From the NCBI RefSeq assembly GCF_003665155.1, contig NZ_RCFQ01000003.1, positions 1 to 64,000 of the forward strand: a stretch of DNA of 64,000 bases, written 5' to 3'. Within the stretch, counting starts at the first letter, position 1, and every line of letters starts with the position of its first letter. A model generated the notes under the pieces. That model saw nothing but the letters and a program-made list of their open reading frames with translations, did not search any database and was not told the DNA's origin. Below, in pieces: positions 18,101-26,522 of this stretch. The position numbers and the translations under genes are program-made. The stretch is from Mariprofundus sp. EBB-1 (GTDB lineage: Bacteria > Pseudomonadota > Zetaproteobacteria > Mariprofundales > Mariprofundaceae).

Positions 18101-19167
18101 TGAGTCGAAAAGTATCCCTGAAAAGCATGGATGATGCACAACGCGTCTATTGGCTGGCTTGCGGCATATTGCTCGACCCAAAGGTCTACGAAAGCCAATT
18201 GTTCACATTCGTGGGTAAAAGCCAAAAGCGAAAAGCACACCTGACAAACTTTTTATATTCGGGCTTTAGAAATGACAGCTTTCCCGAATGGGTGAAGGTT
18301 TCCATTGACGCCCGTTCCCAATTGATCGAAATGCTGGGGCAAGATGTTTCAGATATCCGCATGGATGGCCTGGTTACCAACGAAATGCGCATGTCGGAGA
18401 TGGTCGGCTCATATATTCAGGTGCTTGGGCGCGAACCATCTGAAGAGGCTTCACATGAACTGCAACGATTGCTCGACCTCCCCTCTCTTTCAAACTGGCA
18501 CACTCGTTTGCGAATAGCCCAGCATGATCAGCAAATCATTCGACGCAAGGTAACCTTCCGCCAACCAAGCATTGCAGAAGTGGATCACACACTTGCCGAC
18601 CTCCAGCCAGCTAATGCAGCCGATCTTGCAGCCATTGTCATGGCTCATCTTCAGGGCGTTGCAGATAATATTCGCAACGGTAGTACCAATGATTACAAGC
18701 AGTTCTGGAGCTACGAAGAGAAGCACCAAAAAATGATCAATCCTAAACCCAAGTCGGAGAACGATAGCCGAGATGCCTTGCTATCCGACCTGAAAGAGCG
18801 GCTTGGAAAACTAGGTGTTGATGCTCAACCAGAAGCTCGTTATGCAGATGATAAACGGGCTGATATCCGAGTTTCGTTTGGAGGCACTGACGGATTCAGC
18901 ATACCTGTCGAAGTCAAAAAAGATTCGCATAAGGCCTTATGGAGATCGATTCGAGAACAGTTGATCGCCAAATACACCCGTGACCCTGACACCGATGGCT
19001 TTGGCATCTACCTCGTATTCTGGTTTGGCGGCAAGGGCATGCCCCTTCCACATGATGGGAAGAGGCCAAAAACTGCAAAAGAACTCAAAGAGAAATTACT
19101 GGAAACGCTTTCACTGGAAGAAAGACGGAAAATAAGAATATGCGTGATTGATTGCGCTTTGCCATAG
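15112..19167 (+). CDS. Giant STAND/NACHT-type NTPase with C-terminal PD-(D/E)XK-like nuclease
   Basis: This 1351-residue protein has an N-terminal NTPase: Walker A GDPGAGKTES at 42-51, Walker B IFIDGLDE at 83-90, and the RLSCREADWL sensor at 117-126. That triad is typical of NACHT/STAND ATPases. A long, mostly helical middle (about 200-1200) could be a sensor scaffold; it has one charged coiled-coil-like stretch near 760-790. The last 130 residues fit a restriction-endonuclease fold: D1251 (ADIRV), E1267-x-K1269 (PVEVKK), and a helix QLIAKY at 1283-1288. The start is ATG 15112, overlapping the upstream stop. The upstream frame opening at 15037 is only an accidental extension. Probable defence protein; the family is not recognised. 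Confidence 0.8.
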   Translation: MNSASQPFLVRRSCTRKAENNQQEESQSFESYRQLPAYVLLGDPGAGKTESFKLEAEESGGKYVRARDFVIPGLCNLQKDETIFIDGLDEVPSAGDQRHPLDRIRERLVAMGRPRFRLSCREADWLGKSGETDMQAVSPGGQIATLYLDALNDDAIIEILEHNQAVTAPSAFMKQARLHGLHELLRNPQMLDMLIKAVGDGSWPSSRTEIYEMACKKLVREKNPVHKQATKDNDPSVEAMLNAAGYLNAIHLIAGRGGFDLDCDDSSDQFVCWRELKESQLPLLPVLKSNLFRLEGDMRTPVHRSVAEFLGARCISERIDQGLPCHRILALICGEDGGIIPDLRGLAAWLAAHNRSARTALIERDVLGVVLYGDVRSFSVEDKKRVLDALYAEAERYTWFRSDDWADSPFGALGTRDMEETFLAILSSPSRIIADQSLLNCVLDAIRYGESMQSLSQPLERIVRDSSYLGYIRRNAFEALVHGVHAEILSLHQLAKDIRDGLVEDNEDELIGTLLRELYPSVIQPAEVFEYLHSPKTQAVNSYSMFWRHHLERQTPDERLPIVLDQLVIERSKNKETFHSSRFDRMDGNLLARSIEAHGDAISDERLLTWLGVGSDEFDIPRLEKEDVERIAAWFGGRPDRYKSLIQLVASLSTTKPDPIGSLNKMMFRLQLANVPTDIETWWLEKAATESNEELAHFYFVQAVRPSLIHDGGNGFLPLTKTQIFEAWLEYNPKFEPYFEPFISCKLGDWEQEHAQRQQKQEGEEEEKRDKLLAVYREHIEAIRDGSAYPQILHDLALAYNGHIHDANGDTPEERLYQFLGGDSELIEAAAISFRHTLDRPDLPTVKEIADLGLEGRMHYIRPACLVGMDQRYSLDSDKALILPDELLSRMLLFRLTDGMGDEPAWFEALVNTRSELVANAFLAYVLPMLRAKKEHIHGLHLLTGKNAYTEVSQLTLSKLLESFPVRANVKQLPFIFNDLLKGALRYLNKKQLSDLLSRKVSLKSMDDAQRVYWLACGILLDPKVYESQLFTFVGKSQKRKAHLTNFLYSGFRNDSFPEWVKVSIDARSQLIEMLGQDVSDIRMDGLVTNEMRMSEMVGSYIQVLGREPSEEASHELQRLLDLPSLSNWHTRLRIAQHDQQIIRRKVTFRQPSIAEVDHTLADLQPANAADLAAIVMAHLQGVADNIRNGSTNDYKQFWSYEEKHQKMINPKPKSENDSRDALLSDLKERLGKLGVDAQPEARYADDKRADIRVSFGGTDGFSIPVEVKKDSHKALWRSIREQLIAKYTRDPDTDGFGIYLVFWFGGKGMPLPHDGKRPKTAKELKEKLLETLSLEERRKIRICVIDCALP

Positions 19168-19339
19168 GTGTTCAGTCAAACTTTACTCTAGTAATGGAGA
19201 TCTAAATGTCCGCTTTTGGCTGCTTTGAGACAGTCGTGACGTCGTGCTTTTCCGACAGAGGCCAACCCTTGGTTGAATAACCGGGCGTCCCGAAGCCCAA
19301 CTCATTGCCAGCATAGACATTTTCATTTCTGGACATAGA

Positions 19340-19413
19340 GTGCGCGCCCGCATCTGGCACCGCTATATTGCATAGCAGCTAGGCGCACACCGTCACGGGA
19401 CAACCCGACGGTG
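19340..19413 (+). promoter_or_regulatory. Structured leader upstream of rplY
   Basis: Two successive stems are visible just ahead of the rplY ribosome site. The first is closed by GTGCGC (19340-19345) with GCGCAC (19383-19388) and contains an inner hairpin GCTAT/ATAGC (19362-19376). The second is CACCGT-CA-CGGG, loop ACAA, CCCG-ACGGTG (19388-19413). It ends six bases before the GGAGG (19420-19424). Only four T residues follow, so it is a poor terminator. It could be a ribosomal-protein leader that controls rplY translation. This is inference from base pairing only. Confidence 0.45.
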
Positions 19414-19430
19414 CATTTTGGAGGATACAC

Positions 19431-20066
19431 ATGACTAATCTTGTTGTTGAAGCAGAGCTTCGCGAAGAAACCGGCCGTTCGGCTACACGCCGCCTACGCC
19501 GTGCAGGCAAAATGCCTGGTATCATTTATGGTGGTGGTAAACCTGACATCGCTATTACAATGGAGTACTTCACTGTTTCCAAACAGCTGAATGATGAGCA
19601 GTTCCACACATCTTTGCTTGAAGTAAAGGTAAAAGGCTCACGTACTAAAAACACAGTTTTGTTGAAAGATGCCCAGTGGGATCCAGTCATGGACACAGCC
19701 ACTCATCTCGACTTTTTCCGTGTATCCGCCAAAGATACCGTCACAGTGGATGTTCCGGTTGTTACCATTAACGCTGAAAAATGCCCTGGCGTTGTGAAAG
19801 GCGGCCTGATTGATCTGGTTCGTCACTCACTTGAAGTGTCTTGTCGTGCTGACACCATTCCAGATAGCATTGAAGTAGATTGTGATAACATGGAAATTGG
19901 CGACACTGTACATATTGAAGATATTACCCTGCCTGAAGGCGCTGTAGTACATCACGACGTTAACTTCACAGTATTGAATATCGCTGCACCGAAAACAGGT
20001 AGTGATGAAGATGAAGACGAAGCTGAAACTGTAGAAGAAACTGCAGTAGAACCAGCAGCAGAATAA
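19431..20066 (+). CDS. rplY: 50S ribosomal protein L25 (general stress protein Ctc form)
   Basis: L25 binds 5S rRNA in the large ribosomal subunit. The 211-residue protein has the N-terminal L25 domain (about 1-95, with the RLRRAGKMPGIIYGGGK motif). A C-terminal TL5/Ctc beta domain follows (about 96-185), then a very acidic tail of Asp/Glu repeats. A GGAGG ribosome site stands six bases before the ATG. It heads the group rplY-pth-ychF, a very common order in proteobacteria; the prs gene that often precedes it is missing here and the accessory cassette lies upstream instead. Confidence 0.95.
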   Translation: MTNLVVEAELREETGRSATRRLRRAGKMPGIIYGGGKPDIAITMEYFTVSKQLNDEQFHTSLLEVKVKGSRTKNTVLLKDAQWDPVMDTATHLDFFRVSAKDTVTVDVPVVTINAEKCPGVVKGGLIDLVRHSLEVSCRADTIPDSIEVDCDNMEIGDTVHIEDITLPEGAVVHHDVNFTVLNIAAPKTGSDEDEDEAETVEETAVEPAAE

Positions 20067-20072
20067 TATAAG

Positions 20073-20654
20073 ATGAAACTGCTTGTCGGCCTCGGTAATC
20101 CGGGCAACAAGTATAAGGAAACACGTCACAATATCGGTTTCCGTTTCCTTGATATGTTAGCAAAACATGAGGGGCTGCGTTTTGACGCGGCCCCTCGTTT
20201 TCATGCAGAGACTGCCACCTGGAATCATAAGGCAGATAAAATTATGCTGATCAAACCACAAACATTCATGAACAACAGTGGTGAATGCATTGGTGCTTTG
20301 GCACGATATTATCAAATAGAAGAGAAAGATATCATTGTTGTTTACGATGATCTGGATCTACCCACACGTAAATTGCGCATCAAGAAAGGCGGTGGCCACG
20401 GTGGCCACAATGGTTTGCGCTCGATGCATGCCCATTTACCAACATCTGATTATGTACGCGTAAAAATTGGCATCAACCGCCCTACTCATGGCGACATTTC
20501 AGATTGGGTGCTTGGCCGTGCAGATGAAGGAGATCGGGCTGATGAAGCGTGCGTCTTTAGCGCGCTGCTTAAAGAGATCGACAGTCTGCTTGAAGGCGAC
20601 ACGGACACCGCTGCAAACCGTATTCATTTGGCAATCAGTTCTGGTAAGGAGTAA
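20073..20654 (+). CDS. pth: Peptidyl-tRNA hydrolase
   Basis: Pth frees tRNA from dropped-off peptidyl-tRNA. The 193-residue protein opens GLGNPGNKYKETRHNIGF, containing the catalytic His and neighbouring Asn. It goes on with the KPQTFMNNSG motif and the YDDLDLP motif with the conserved Asp. Next is GGGHGGHNGLRS, the tRNA-acceptor-binding loop. The length is normal for the family. It starts six bases after rplY on the same strand. Confidence 0.96.
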   Translation: MKLLVGLGNPGNKYKETRHNIGFRFLDMLAKHEGLRFDAAPRFHAETATWNHKADKIMLIKPQTFMNNSGECIGALARYYQIEEKDIIVVYDDLDLPTRKLRIKKGGGHGGHNGLRSMHAHLPTSDYVRVKIGINRPTHGDISDWVLGRADEGDRADEACVFSALLKEIDSLLEGDTDTAANRIHLAISSGKE

Positions 20655-20722
20655 AGGGTAAGAGGATAATAACGCCTTTCCCCACATCTCTTCACCACCC
20701 ACCCTTAACGAGGTTATAAAAC

Positions 20723-21817
20723 ATGGCATTAAGTATCGGAATCGTAGGACTACCTAACGTAGGCAAATCTACGCTGTTCAACGCATTAAATGGCGGGGGG
20801 GCTGAAGCAGCCAACTACCCGTTCTGCACCATTGATCCCAATGTTGGTATCGTGCAAGTGCCTGATCCGCGCATGGATGCACTTGCAGAGATTGTTCAGC
20901 CGCAAGCGATGCAACATGCGATTATTGAATTTGTAGATATTGCCGGCTTGGTTGCAGGGGCGGCCAGTGGCGAAGGGCTGGGTAATAAGTTCTTAGCCAA
21001 TATTCGTGAATGCGCTGCTATTGCCCATGTTGTGCGCTGTTTCGACGATGAAAACGTCACCCACGTGTCAGGCACTGTTGATCCACTATCGGATATCGAA
21101 GTCATTGATACAGAGCTGATGCTCAAAGATATGGAAACAGTCCAGAAAGCGGTCATGCGCACAGAAAAACAGTGCAAATCAGGCAACAAAGAGGCCCAGA
21201 AGGCTCTTGAGTTACAGCAGAAGGTATTAAGCGGACTTGAAGATGGCACCACTGTACGCCGTCAGAACCTTAGCGCTGATGAATTAAACGCTATCAATGA
21301 GCTATGCCTGTTAACAGTGAAACCGGTTCTCTATGTTACCAATGTTGATGATAGCGCACTACCTGATGGTAATGCCTACGTTGAAAAGGTGCGTGCCTTT
21401 GCAGAGCAGGAAGGCGCTCGTGTGGTTGTCGTATCAGCCCAAATTGAATCCGAATTGGCTGAAATGGATCAGGAATCGCAAATAGAATTCCTGTCTGATC
21501 TGGGCCTTACTGAACCGGGACTTAATACAGTCATTCGTGAAGCGTACACGTTGCTTGATCTGATCTCCTATTTCACTGCCGGTGTAAAAGAGGTGCGTGC
21601 CTGGACTATTCATCGCGGCGATACGGCTCCCAAGGCTGCTGCAGTGATTCATAATGATTTCGAAAAGGGCTTTATTCGGGCAGAGACCATCGCTTATGAA
21701 GACTTTGTAGGGTTTTGTGGCGAGGCCAAAGCCAAAGAGGCTGGTAAAATGAGACTTGAAGGAAAGGAGTACATCGTCAAGGATGGCGATGTTATGCACT
21801 TCAGATTCAACGTATAA
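20723..21817 (+). CDS. ychF: Redox-regulated ribosome-binding ATPase YchF (Obg-like)
   Basis: YchF is a universal P-loop protein of the Obg group that prefers ATP and binds ribosomes. The 364 residues show G1 GLPNVGKSTLFNAL at 8-21, the G3 DIAGLV motif near 72, a central coiled coil (about 130-180, KDMETVQKAVMRTEKQ), and the C-terminal TGS domain (about 280-360) ending in KDGDVMHFRFNV. A GAGG site is nine bases before the ATG. It follows pth by 68 bp. Confidence 0.96.
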   Translation: MALSIGIVGLPNVGKSTLFNALNGGGAEAANYPFCTIDPNVGIVQVPDPRMDALAEIVQPQAMQHAIIEFVDIAGLVAGAASGEGLGNKFLANIRECAAIAHVVRCFDDENVTHVSGTVDPLSDIEVIDTELMLKDMETVQKAVMRTEKQCKSGNKEAQKALELQQKVLSGLEDGTTVRRQNLSADELNAINELCLLTVKPVLYVTNVDDSALPDGNAYVEKVRAFAEQEGARVVVVSAQIESELAEMDQESQIEFLSDLGLTEPGLNTVIREAYTLLDLISYFTAGVKEVRAWTIHRGDTAPKAAAVIHNDFEKGFIRAETIAYEDFVGFCGEAKAKEAGKMRLEGKEYIVKDGDVMHFRFNV

Positions 21818-21848
21818 CCTAAGTATAGGTATAGGGGAGATTTAAAAC

Positions 21849-22388
21849 ATGGACATCACAAAAATTCCTGCCGGCAATAATCCGCCTGAAGACATCAACG
21901 TGGTTATTGAAGTGCCACAGCATGGTGATCCGATAAAATATGAACTGGATAAAGAGTCCGGTGCCGTATTCGTTGATCGCTTTATGCATACCGCCATGCA
22001 CTATCCGTGCAACTACGGCTTTATACCAAACACCTTGTCCGGCGATGGTGACCCGGCAGATGTGCTGGTGGTCTCTCAGTTCGCTCTGATTCCGGGCTGC
22101 GTGATTAACTGTCGTCCAATTGGCATACTGCTAATGGAAGATGAAGCGGGTATGGATGGCAAGATACTGGCAGTACCTTCGGAAAAATTAAAACCTGTGA
22201 ATTGTCGTGTGCATAGTCCTGAAGATCTGCCCTCATTCCTGACGGCTCAAATTAAACACTTCTTTGAACATTATAAAGACCTGGAAAAGAATAAATGGGT
22301 AAAAGTGCTTGGCTGGGGTGATAAAGAAGCAGCCCAGAAAGAAGTCCTGGAATCGGTAGCTTCTTACGAAGCGCAATGTAGCGAGTGA
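21849..22388 (+). CDS. ppa: Soluble inorganic pyrophosphatase (family I)
   Basis: This 179-residue enzyme splits pyrophosphate to phosphate in the cytoplasm. The metal-binding signature DGDPADVLV is at about 59-67, and other family I residues are visible: the KYELDK opening, an NYGFIP loop and the EHYKDLEKNKWVKVLGW ending. It lies directly before the membrane pyrophosphatase gene, but a strong terminator separates the two. It follows ychF by 31 bp with a GGGGAG ribosome site. Confidence 0.96.
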   Translation: MDITKIPAGNNPPEDINVVIEVPQHGDPIKYELDKESGAVFVDRFMHTAMHYPCNYGFIPNTLSGDGDPADVLVVSQFALIPGCVINCRPIGILLMEDEAGMDGKILAVPSEKLKPVNCRVHSPEDLPSFLTAQIKHFFEHYKDLEKNKWVKVLGWGDKEAAQKEVLESVASYEAQCSE

Positions 22389-22421
22389 GTTTAGTGTCTC
22401 ACGCATAACATATTGTAGAAA

Positions 22422-22450
22422 GGCGGTTGAGTAATCAATCGCCTTTTTTA
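22422..22450 (+). terminator. Intrinsic terminator after ppa
   Basis: GGCGGTTGA pairs with TCAATCGCC around a GTAA loop (one G-U pair), followed directly by TTTTTTATT. It ends the rplY-pth-ychF-ppa transcription unit before hppA. Confidence 0.9.
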
Positions 22451-22493
22451 TTGCTTAAATTAATGACATTGTAAAAATCATAGGGGTACACAC

Positions 22494-24497
22494 ATGGCAG
22501 AAAACATGATTCCAGCTCTGTTTGGTGCAGTAGGAATAATCATTGCGCTATTACTTTATCAAAAGGTGAAAAAATACCCTGCTGGTGAAGGCAAGGTGAT
22601 TGAAATTGGCGAGGCCATTCATCTCGGTGCCATGGTATTCATGAAACGTGAATACTTTATTTTGTCGGTATTTATTATCGTTGTCGCCACTGTTCTGGCC
22701 TTTACTCTGGGGGCCAATACGACCATCTCATTTTTGGTCGGAGCGATATGTTCTGCCCTGGCTGGTTATTTTGGTATGTTTGCCGCCACCAAAGCGAATG
22801 TGCGTACTGCTACTGCAGCGGAGAATGAAGGAACAGCGCGAGCCTTGGAAGTTGCCTTCTACGGCGGCTCTATTATGGGCTTAACCGTTGCATCACTTGG
22901 TTTGATTGGTCTTGGTACACTGTATCTATTTTTTGGTGGTGATCCTGAAACAGCGCATGCCATTCATGGTTTTGGCATGGGGGCCTCATCTGTAGCGTTA
23001 TTCTCACGTGTGGGTGGTGGTATTTTCACCAAGAGCGCCGATGTTGGCGCTGATCTTGTGGGTAAAATTGAAGCAGGTATTCCGGAGGACGATCCACGCA
23101 ATCCCGGCGTTATTGCCGATAATGTCGGGGACAATGTCGGTGATGTGGCTGGCATGGGTTCCGATATCTTCGAATCGTATTGTGGGGCTATTATTGCCAC
23201 CATCGCCATCGCTTCCACCATGACTCTGGATTTATACCAGCCTCTTGGCAGCCAGCAGTCACTGATGTTTCTGCCTTTGGCTCTGGCCAGTGCCGGCCTG
23301 ATCTGTTCCGTGCTTGGTATCGCACTGGTCAAGATGTTTGCCAACAAAGAGCCACAACTGGCTTTACGCATCGGAACCATCGGGGCCTCACTAGCGTTCA
23401 TTGTCAGCACCTATTTTCTGATCTCCATCACAGGTATCTCCGCATTAGTCTGGGGAGCTGTAATATCCGGAGCTGCCGGAGGCATTATTATCGGTATTGT
23501 TACGGAATATTATACCGGTGGGAAGCCTGTTCTTGATATTGCCAAGTCCGGTGAGACCGGTCCTGCCACGGTCATGATCTCAGGCCTTGCTATCGGCATG
23601 CAGTCGGTGGTGGTTCCCGTCCTGACCATTGCAGCCATCATTTATGTCTCTACTGATTTGGTGGGTATTTATGGCGTTGGTATTGCCGCTGTCGGCATGC
23701 TCGCAACGGTGGGCATCACCATGGCGATTGATGCTTATGGCCCTATTGCCGATAATGCCGGAGGCATTGCTGAGATGGCTGGTTTGGGAGAAGAGCCCCG
23801 ACAAATCACCGATTCGCTTGATGAGTTGGGCAATACTACTGCAGCTATCGGCAAAGGCTTTGCTATTGGTGCAGCGGCACTGGCGGCGTTGGCCATTATT
23901 GCTGCCTTTGTTGAAACCGTATCGCTACATCATCCGGGTTTCTCACTTAACCTGAATGAACCACTGGTGCTTATTGGTCTGTTTATCGGTGGTATTTTCC
24001 CATTCCTTGTCGCTTCATTAACCATGACAGCCGTTGGTGATGCCGCCTTTGAAATGATCAAGGAAATTCGTCGTCAATTTCGAGATATTCCCGGCTTGAT
24101 GGAGGGTAAAGCAGAACCGGATCATGCCCGCTGTATTGAAATTGCCACCAACGCAGCCTTGAAAAAAATGGTATTGCCAGGTGTGCTGGCTGTTTCAGCG
24201 CCCGTTGTCATTGGTTTCGGACTCGGCGCACAAGCGCTCGGCGGCATGTTAGCCGGAGCTTTGGTTTGCTGTGTGTTGATGGCACTGATGATGGCTAATG
24301 CGGGTGGCGCGTGGGACAATGCCAAGAAACACGTAGAAAAAGGTAATCTCGGAGGCAAAGGCTCGGATGTGCACGCTGCCGTTGTGGTCGGAGATACCGT
24401 TGGTGATCCGTTCAAAGATACCTCAGGCCCTGCGATGAATATTCTGATCAATGTGATGGCGATTGTGTCGCTGGTGATCGCACCTCTGCTTAGTTAA
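22494..24497 (+). CDS. hppA: Membrane-bound cation-pumping pyrophosphatase, K+-dependent type
   Basis: The 667-residue protein has about 16 transmembrane helices and would couple pyrophosphate hydrolysis to cation export. The pyrophosphate site is plain: [22 protein letters not shown] followed by [12 protein letters not shown], plus the [12 protein letters not shown] and DNAKK motifs. In the diagnostic stretch [10 protein letters not shown] the residue after GNTT is Ala, not Lys, which in this family marks potassium-dependent enzymes. Such enzymes can pump H+ or Na+; I cannot tell which without aligning helix 6. It has its own upstream region after the ppa terminator. Confidence 0.95.
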   Translation: MAENMIPALFGAVGIIIALLLYQKVKKYPAGEGKVIEIGEAIHLGAMVFMKREYFILSVFIIVVATVLAFTLGANTTISFLVGAICSALAGYFGMFAATKANVRTATAAENEGTARALEVAFYGGSIMGLTVASLGLIGLGTLYLFFGGDPETAHAIHGFGMGASSVALFSRVGGGIFTKSADVGADLVGKIEAGIPEDDPRNPGVIADNVGDNVGDVAGMGSDIFESYCGAIIATIAIASTMTLDLYQPLGSQQSLMFLPLALASAGLICSVLGIALVKMFANKEPQLALRIGTIGASLAFIVSTYFLISITGISALVWGAVISGAAGGIIIGIVTEYYTGGKPVLDIAKSGETGPATVMISGLAIGMQSVVVPVLTIAAIIYVSTDLVGIYGVGIAAVGMLATVGITMAIDAYGPIADNAGGIAEMAGLGEEPRQITDSLDELGNTTAAIGKGFAIGAAALAALAIIAAFVETVSLHHPGFSLNLNEPLVLIGLFIGGIFPFLVASLTMTAVGDAAFEMIKEIRRQFRDIPGLMEGKAEPDHARCIEIATNAALKKMVLPGVLAVSAPVVIGFGLGAQALGGMLAGALVCCVLMALMMANAGGAWDNAKKHVEKGNLGGKGSDVHAAVVVGDTVGDPFKDTSGPAMNILINVMAIVSLVIAPLLS

Positions 24498-24603
24498 GAG
24501 CGCAGCACAACAGGCCGCTACTGCCTGTATCTATGCATCAAAACGTACAGAGACGTCCGGGAATGGAACCCTTTTCTACTCAGAGCGTGAAACGCTTAGC
24601 CGT

Positions 24604-25518
24604 TCAGTTTCTGGATACACGCAGTTGAATAACAAACTGGCGTTTACCCACACGCGAACTGCTGGAGAGCAGCGCGCTACCAAGCTTCTGAGCTTCACTG
24701 TTCGTGGCTGCGATGGTGACGGGCTGATCAACGGGGATGACTATTTCGGTAGCTGCACCGAGCAGTTCAATCACGGGTTGTGTTGCCATGCGAGGTTGGG
24801 CATTGAAGCGCATGTTGGCGCGGTTGCCGGCCGGAATGCTTGGCGCATTACTGCTGCCGAGATCCATCAACATCTCTTGCTGGCCCTGCACGTTAGTTTG
24901 CAGACGCTGCATCCATGGCACGATGCGTACACGTACCTGATCTGTGCCGACGGCCGATGTGGTAATATGGAATCCTGAGGTGACAGGCACTAGCTCAACG
25001 CTATTGGCTTGCACCACCCCATAGCCTGATAGCCACAGTCTGGTTTCACGCGTAAAGCTTTGAATGGTACCGGTCTCAATGCTGCCTTGCTGCATACTTG
25101 AGACGCGTAGCTGAAATGTTTGGCGGTGATTGGAATGTTGTTTCTGTTGTTGCCATTGCACTCTCATCCAGCCACCTGAAAGCTGTCCGAAGCTGGCGGC
25201 GCCGGAGGTTTGTAGGCTGCTGCGGGCGTTTGTTCTGATATCTTCGATGCTGACATGAGCCGTATATTGGCCGGGCGCATGATCGATGCGCTTGAGCAGG
25301 GCTTTGGCTTTGTTGATATGTGTGGTGTCATCATCAAGGATCAACAGGCGTTGTGAGGGTACAGTAGCAACTTTACCTGTGTCTGAGAGCTGACTGCGGG
25401 CGGCATCGGCAGCTTCTTGCAGTGAGAGGAAATAGACGTTCACGACATCGGTGGCGGCAAAGGCAGGTAGCGTGAAGCTAAAGCATAATAGCATCACTGC
25501 AGCGAGCAGACGCTTCAT
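24604..25518 (-). CDS. Periplasmic protein with secretin N-terminal-like domain
   Basis: The 304-residue product has a signal peptide (about 1-21, ending AFA). A region at about 25-85 (NVYFLSLQEAADAARSQL ... VPSQRLLILDD ... AKALLKRID) then looks like the N1/NolW-type repeat of type II/III secretins. The rest (90-304) is predicted beta-rich with no recognised motif. No secretin pore domain follows and no secretion operon is nearby, so it may be a stand-alone assembly or pilotin-like factor. Its start overlaps the stop of the CDF transporter gene by four bases. Function unknown. Confidence 0.65.
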   Translation of the reverse strand: MKRLLAAVMLLCFSFTLPAFAATDVVNVYFLSLQEAADAARSQLSDTGKVATVPSQRLLILDDDTTHINKAKALLKRIDHAPGQYTAHVSIEDIRTNARSSLQTSGAASFGQLSGGWMRVQWQQQKQHSNHRQTFQLRVSSMQQGSIETGTIQSFTRETRLWLSGYGVVQANSVELVPVTSGFHITTSAVGTDQVRVRIVPWMQRLQTNVQGQQEMLMDLGSSNAPSIPAGNRANMRFNAQPRMATQPVIELLGAATEIVIPVDQPVTIAATNSEAQKLGSALLSSSSRVGKRQFVIQLRVSRN

Positions 25519-26423
25519 GGTGCAAACTCGGGACGCGGCTCTTTCAAGCCGGCGGGATCTTCATGGATAATGATCTCAGCATCAGGAAATGCTGCTAACA
25601 GACAGGCTTCTACATCATCTGATATTGCGTGGGCCTGCATCAGCGTTAGGTGGCCATCAAGTTCCAAATGTAATTGAATGAATGTGGTTGTACCCGATCT
25701 GCGGGAGCGTAGATCATGCAAACCCCGTGCTTCCGGATGATTGCGCACGATGGATTTGATCTGCTCTCTCTCTTCGGTGGGTAACTCCCGATCCATCAAG
25801 AGATCAAGCGACTCCCTGGCTATCTCCCAGGCACTGTAGAGGATGAAAGCAGCAATACCTATGGCAAACAGCGGATCGAAACCGGGCCAGCCATAGTAGG
25901 TTAGCAGTAGGGCTATCACCACACCAATATTAACCAGTAGGTCTGTTTTGTAATGCATGTGATCTGCTTTGATGGCGGTGGAATTGGTTTTATTGATGAC
26001 ATGTTTCTGAAACATCAGTAACCCGAGCGTGGCGACAATAGAGATGATCATGACCCAGATACCCGTTGACATGGCGGTAAGAGGCACAGGGTTCAAAAAA
26101 TGTGAAGCGGCTTCCAATATGAGAAAAAGGGCGGAGCCGGTGATAAAGGTGGTCTGCCCAAGGCCCGACAATGCTTCTGCTTTACCATGTCCGAATCGAT
26201 GCTCTTTATCTGCCGGTGCCAGCGCATGACGAACGGCAAATAGATTCAATATTGAGGCCAGTGCATCAAGGCATGAATCCAGCAGCGTTGCCATGATGCT
26301 GACCGATCCAGTCATAAACCAGGCAATGAGTTTGATGATGATGAGGCTGACGGCGACGGTAGTGGATGCGTAGGTCGCCATGCGCATCAGTTGAGCTTTA
26401 TCGTGATCCATATTAGAAAACAT
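25515..26423 (-). CDS. Cation diffusion facilitator, FieF/YiiP-like metal exporter
   Basis: This roughly 300-residue transporter has six hydrophobic helices and a cytoplasmic C-terminal domain. The transport-site residues are visible: DSCLD in helix 2 and HYKTD in helix 5, the DxxxD and HxxxD pair of CDF proteins. HRFGHGKAEAL in loop 2-3 and the C-terminal HDLRSRRSG are also FieF-like. It would export Zn2+ or Fe2+ against protons. The open frame extends to 26708, but that part overlaps the divergent ampD and does not resemble the family. ATG 26423 or 26411 is the likely start. Confidence 0.88.
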   Translation of the reverse strand: MFSNMDHDKAQLMRMATYASTTVAVSLIIIKLIAWFMTGSVSIMATLLDSCLDALASILNLFAVRHALAPADKEHRFGHGKAEALSGLGQTTFITGSALFLILEAASHFLNPVPLTAMSTGIWVMIISIVATLGLLMFQKHVINKTNSTAIKADHMHYKTDLLVNIGVVIALLLTYYGWPGFDPLFAIGIAAFILYSAWEIARESLDLLMDRELPTEEREQIKSIVRNHPEARGLHDLRSRRSGTTTFIQLHLELDGHLTLMQAHAISDDVEACLLAAFPDAEIIIHEDPAGLKEPRPEFAP

Positions 26424-26522
26424 GCAGCAATTGTGCCGGAAACTAAGGATGAATAAAGGTAAATATACTGAACGCTGAGGTGTGAGGGGGGAAGCGAGAG
26501 AGGCTGGAAAGGCATGTGACTT

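Noticed and set aside
13794-19302. Short direct repeat GCCCAACT flanking the accessory cassette (13794-13801 and 19295-19302)
   Set aside because: Eight bases are expected by chance over such distances, and no integrase or tRNA is present.
24510-24528. ACAGGC/GCCTGT hairpin after hppA as terminator
   Set aside because: The six-base stem is short and no T-run follows on either strand.
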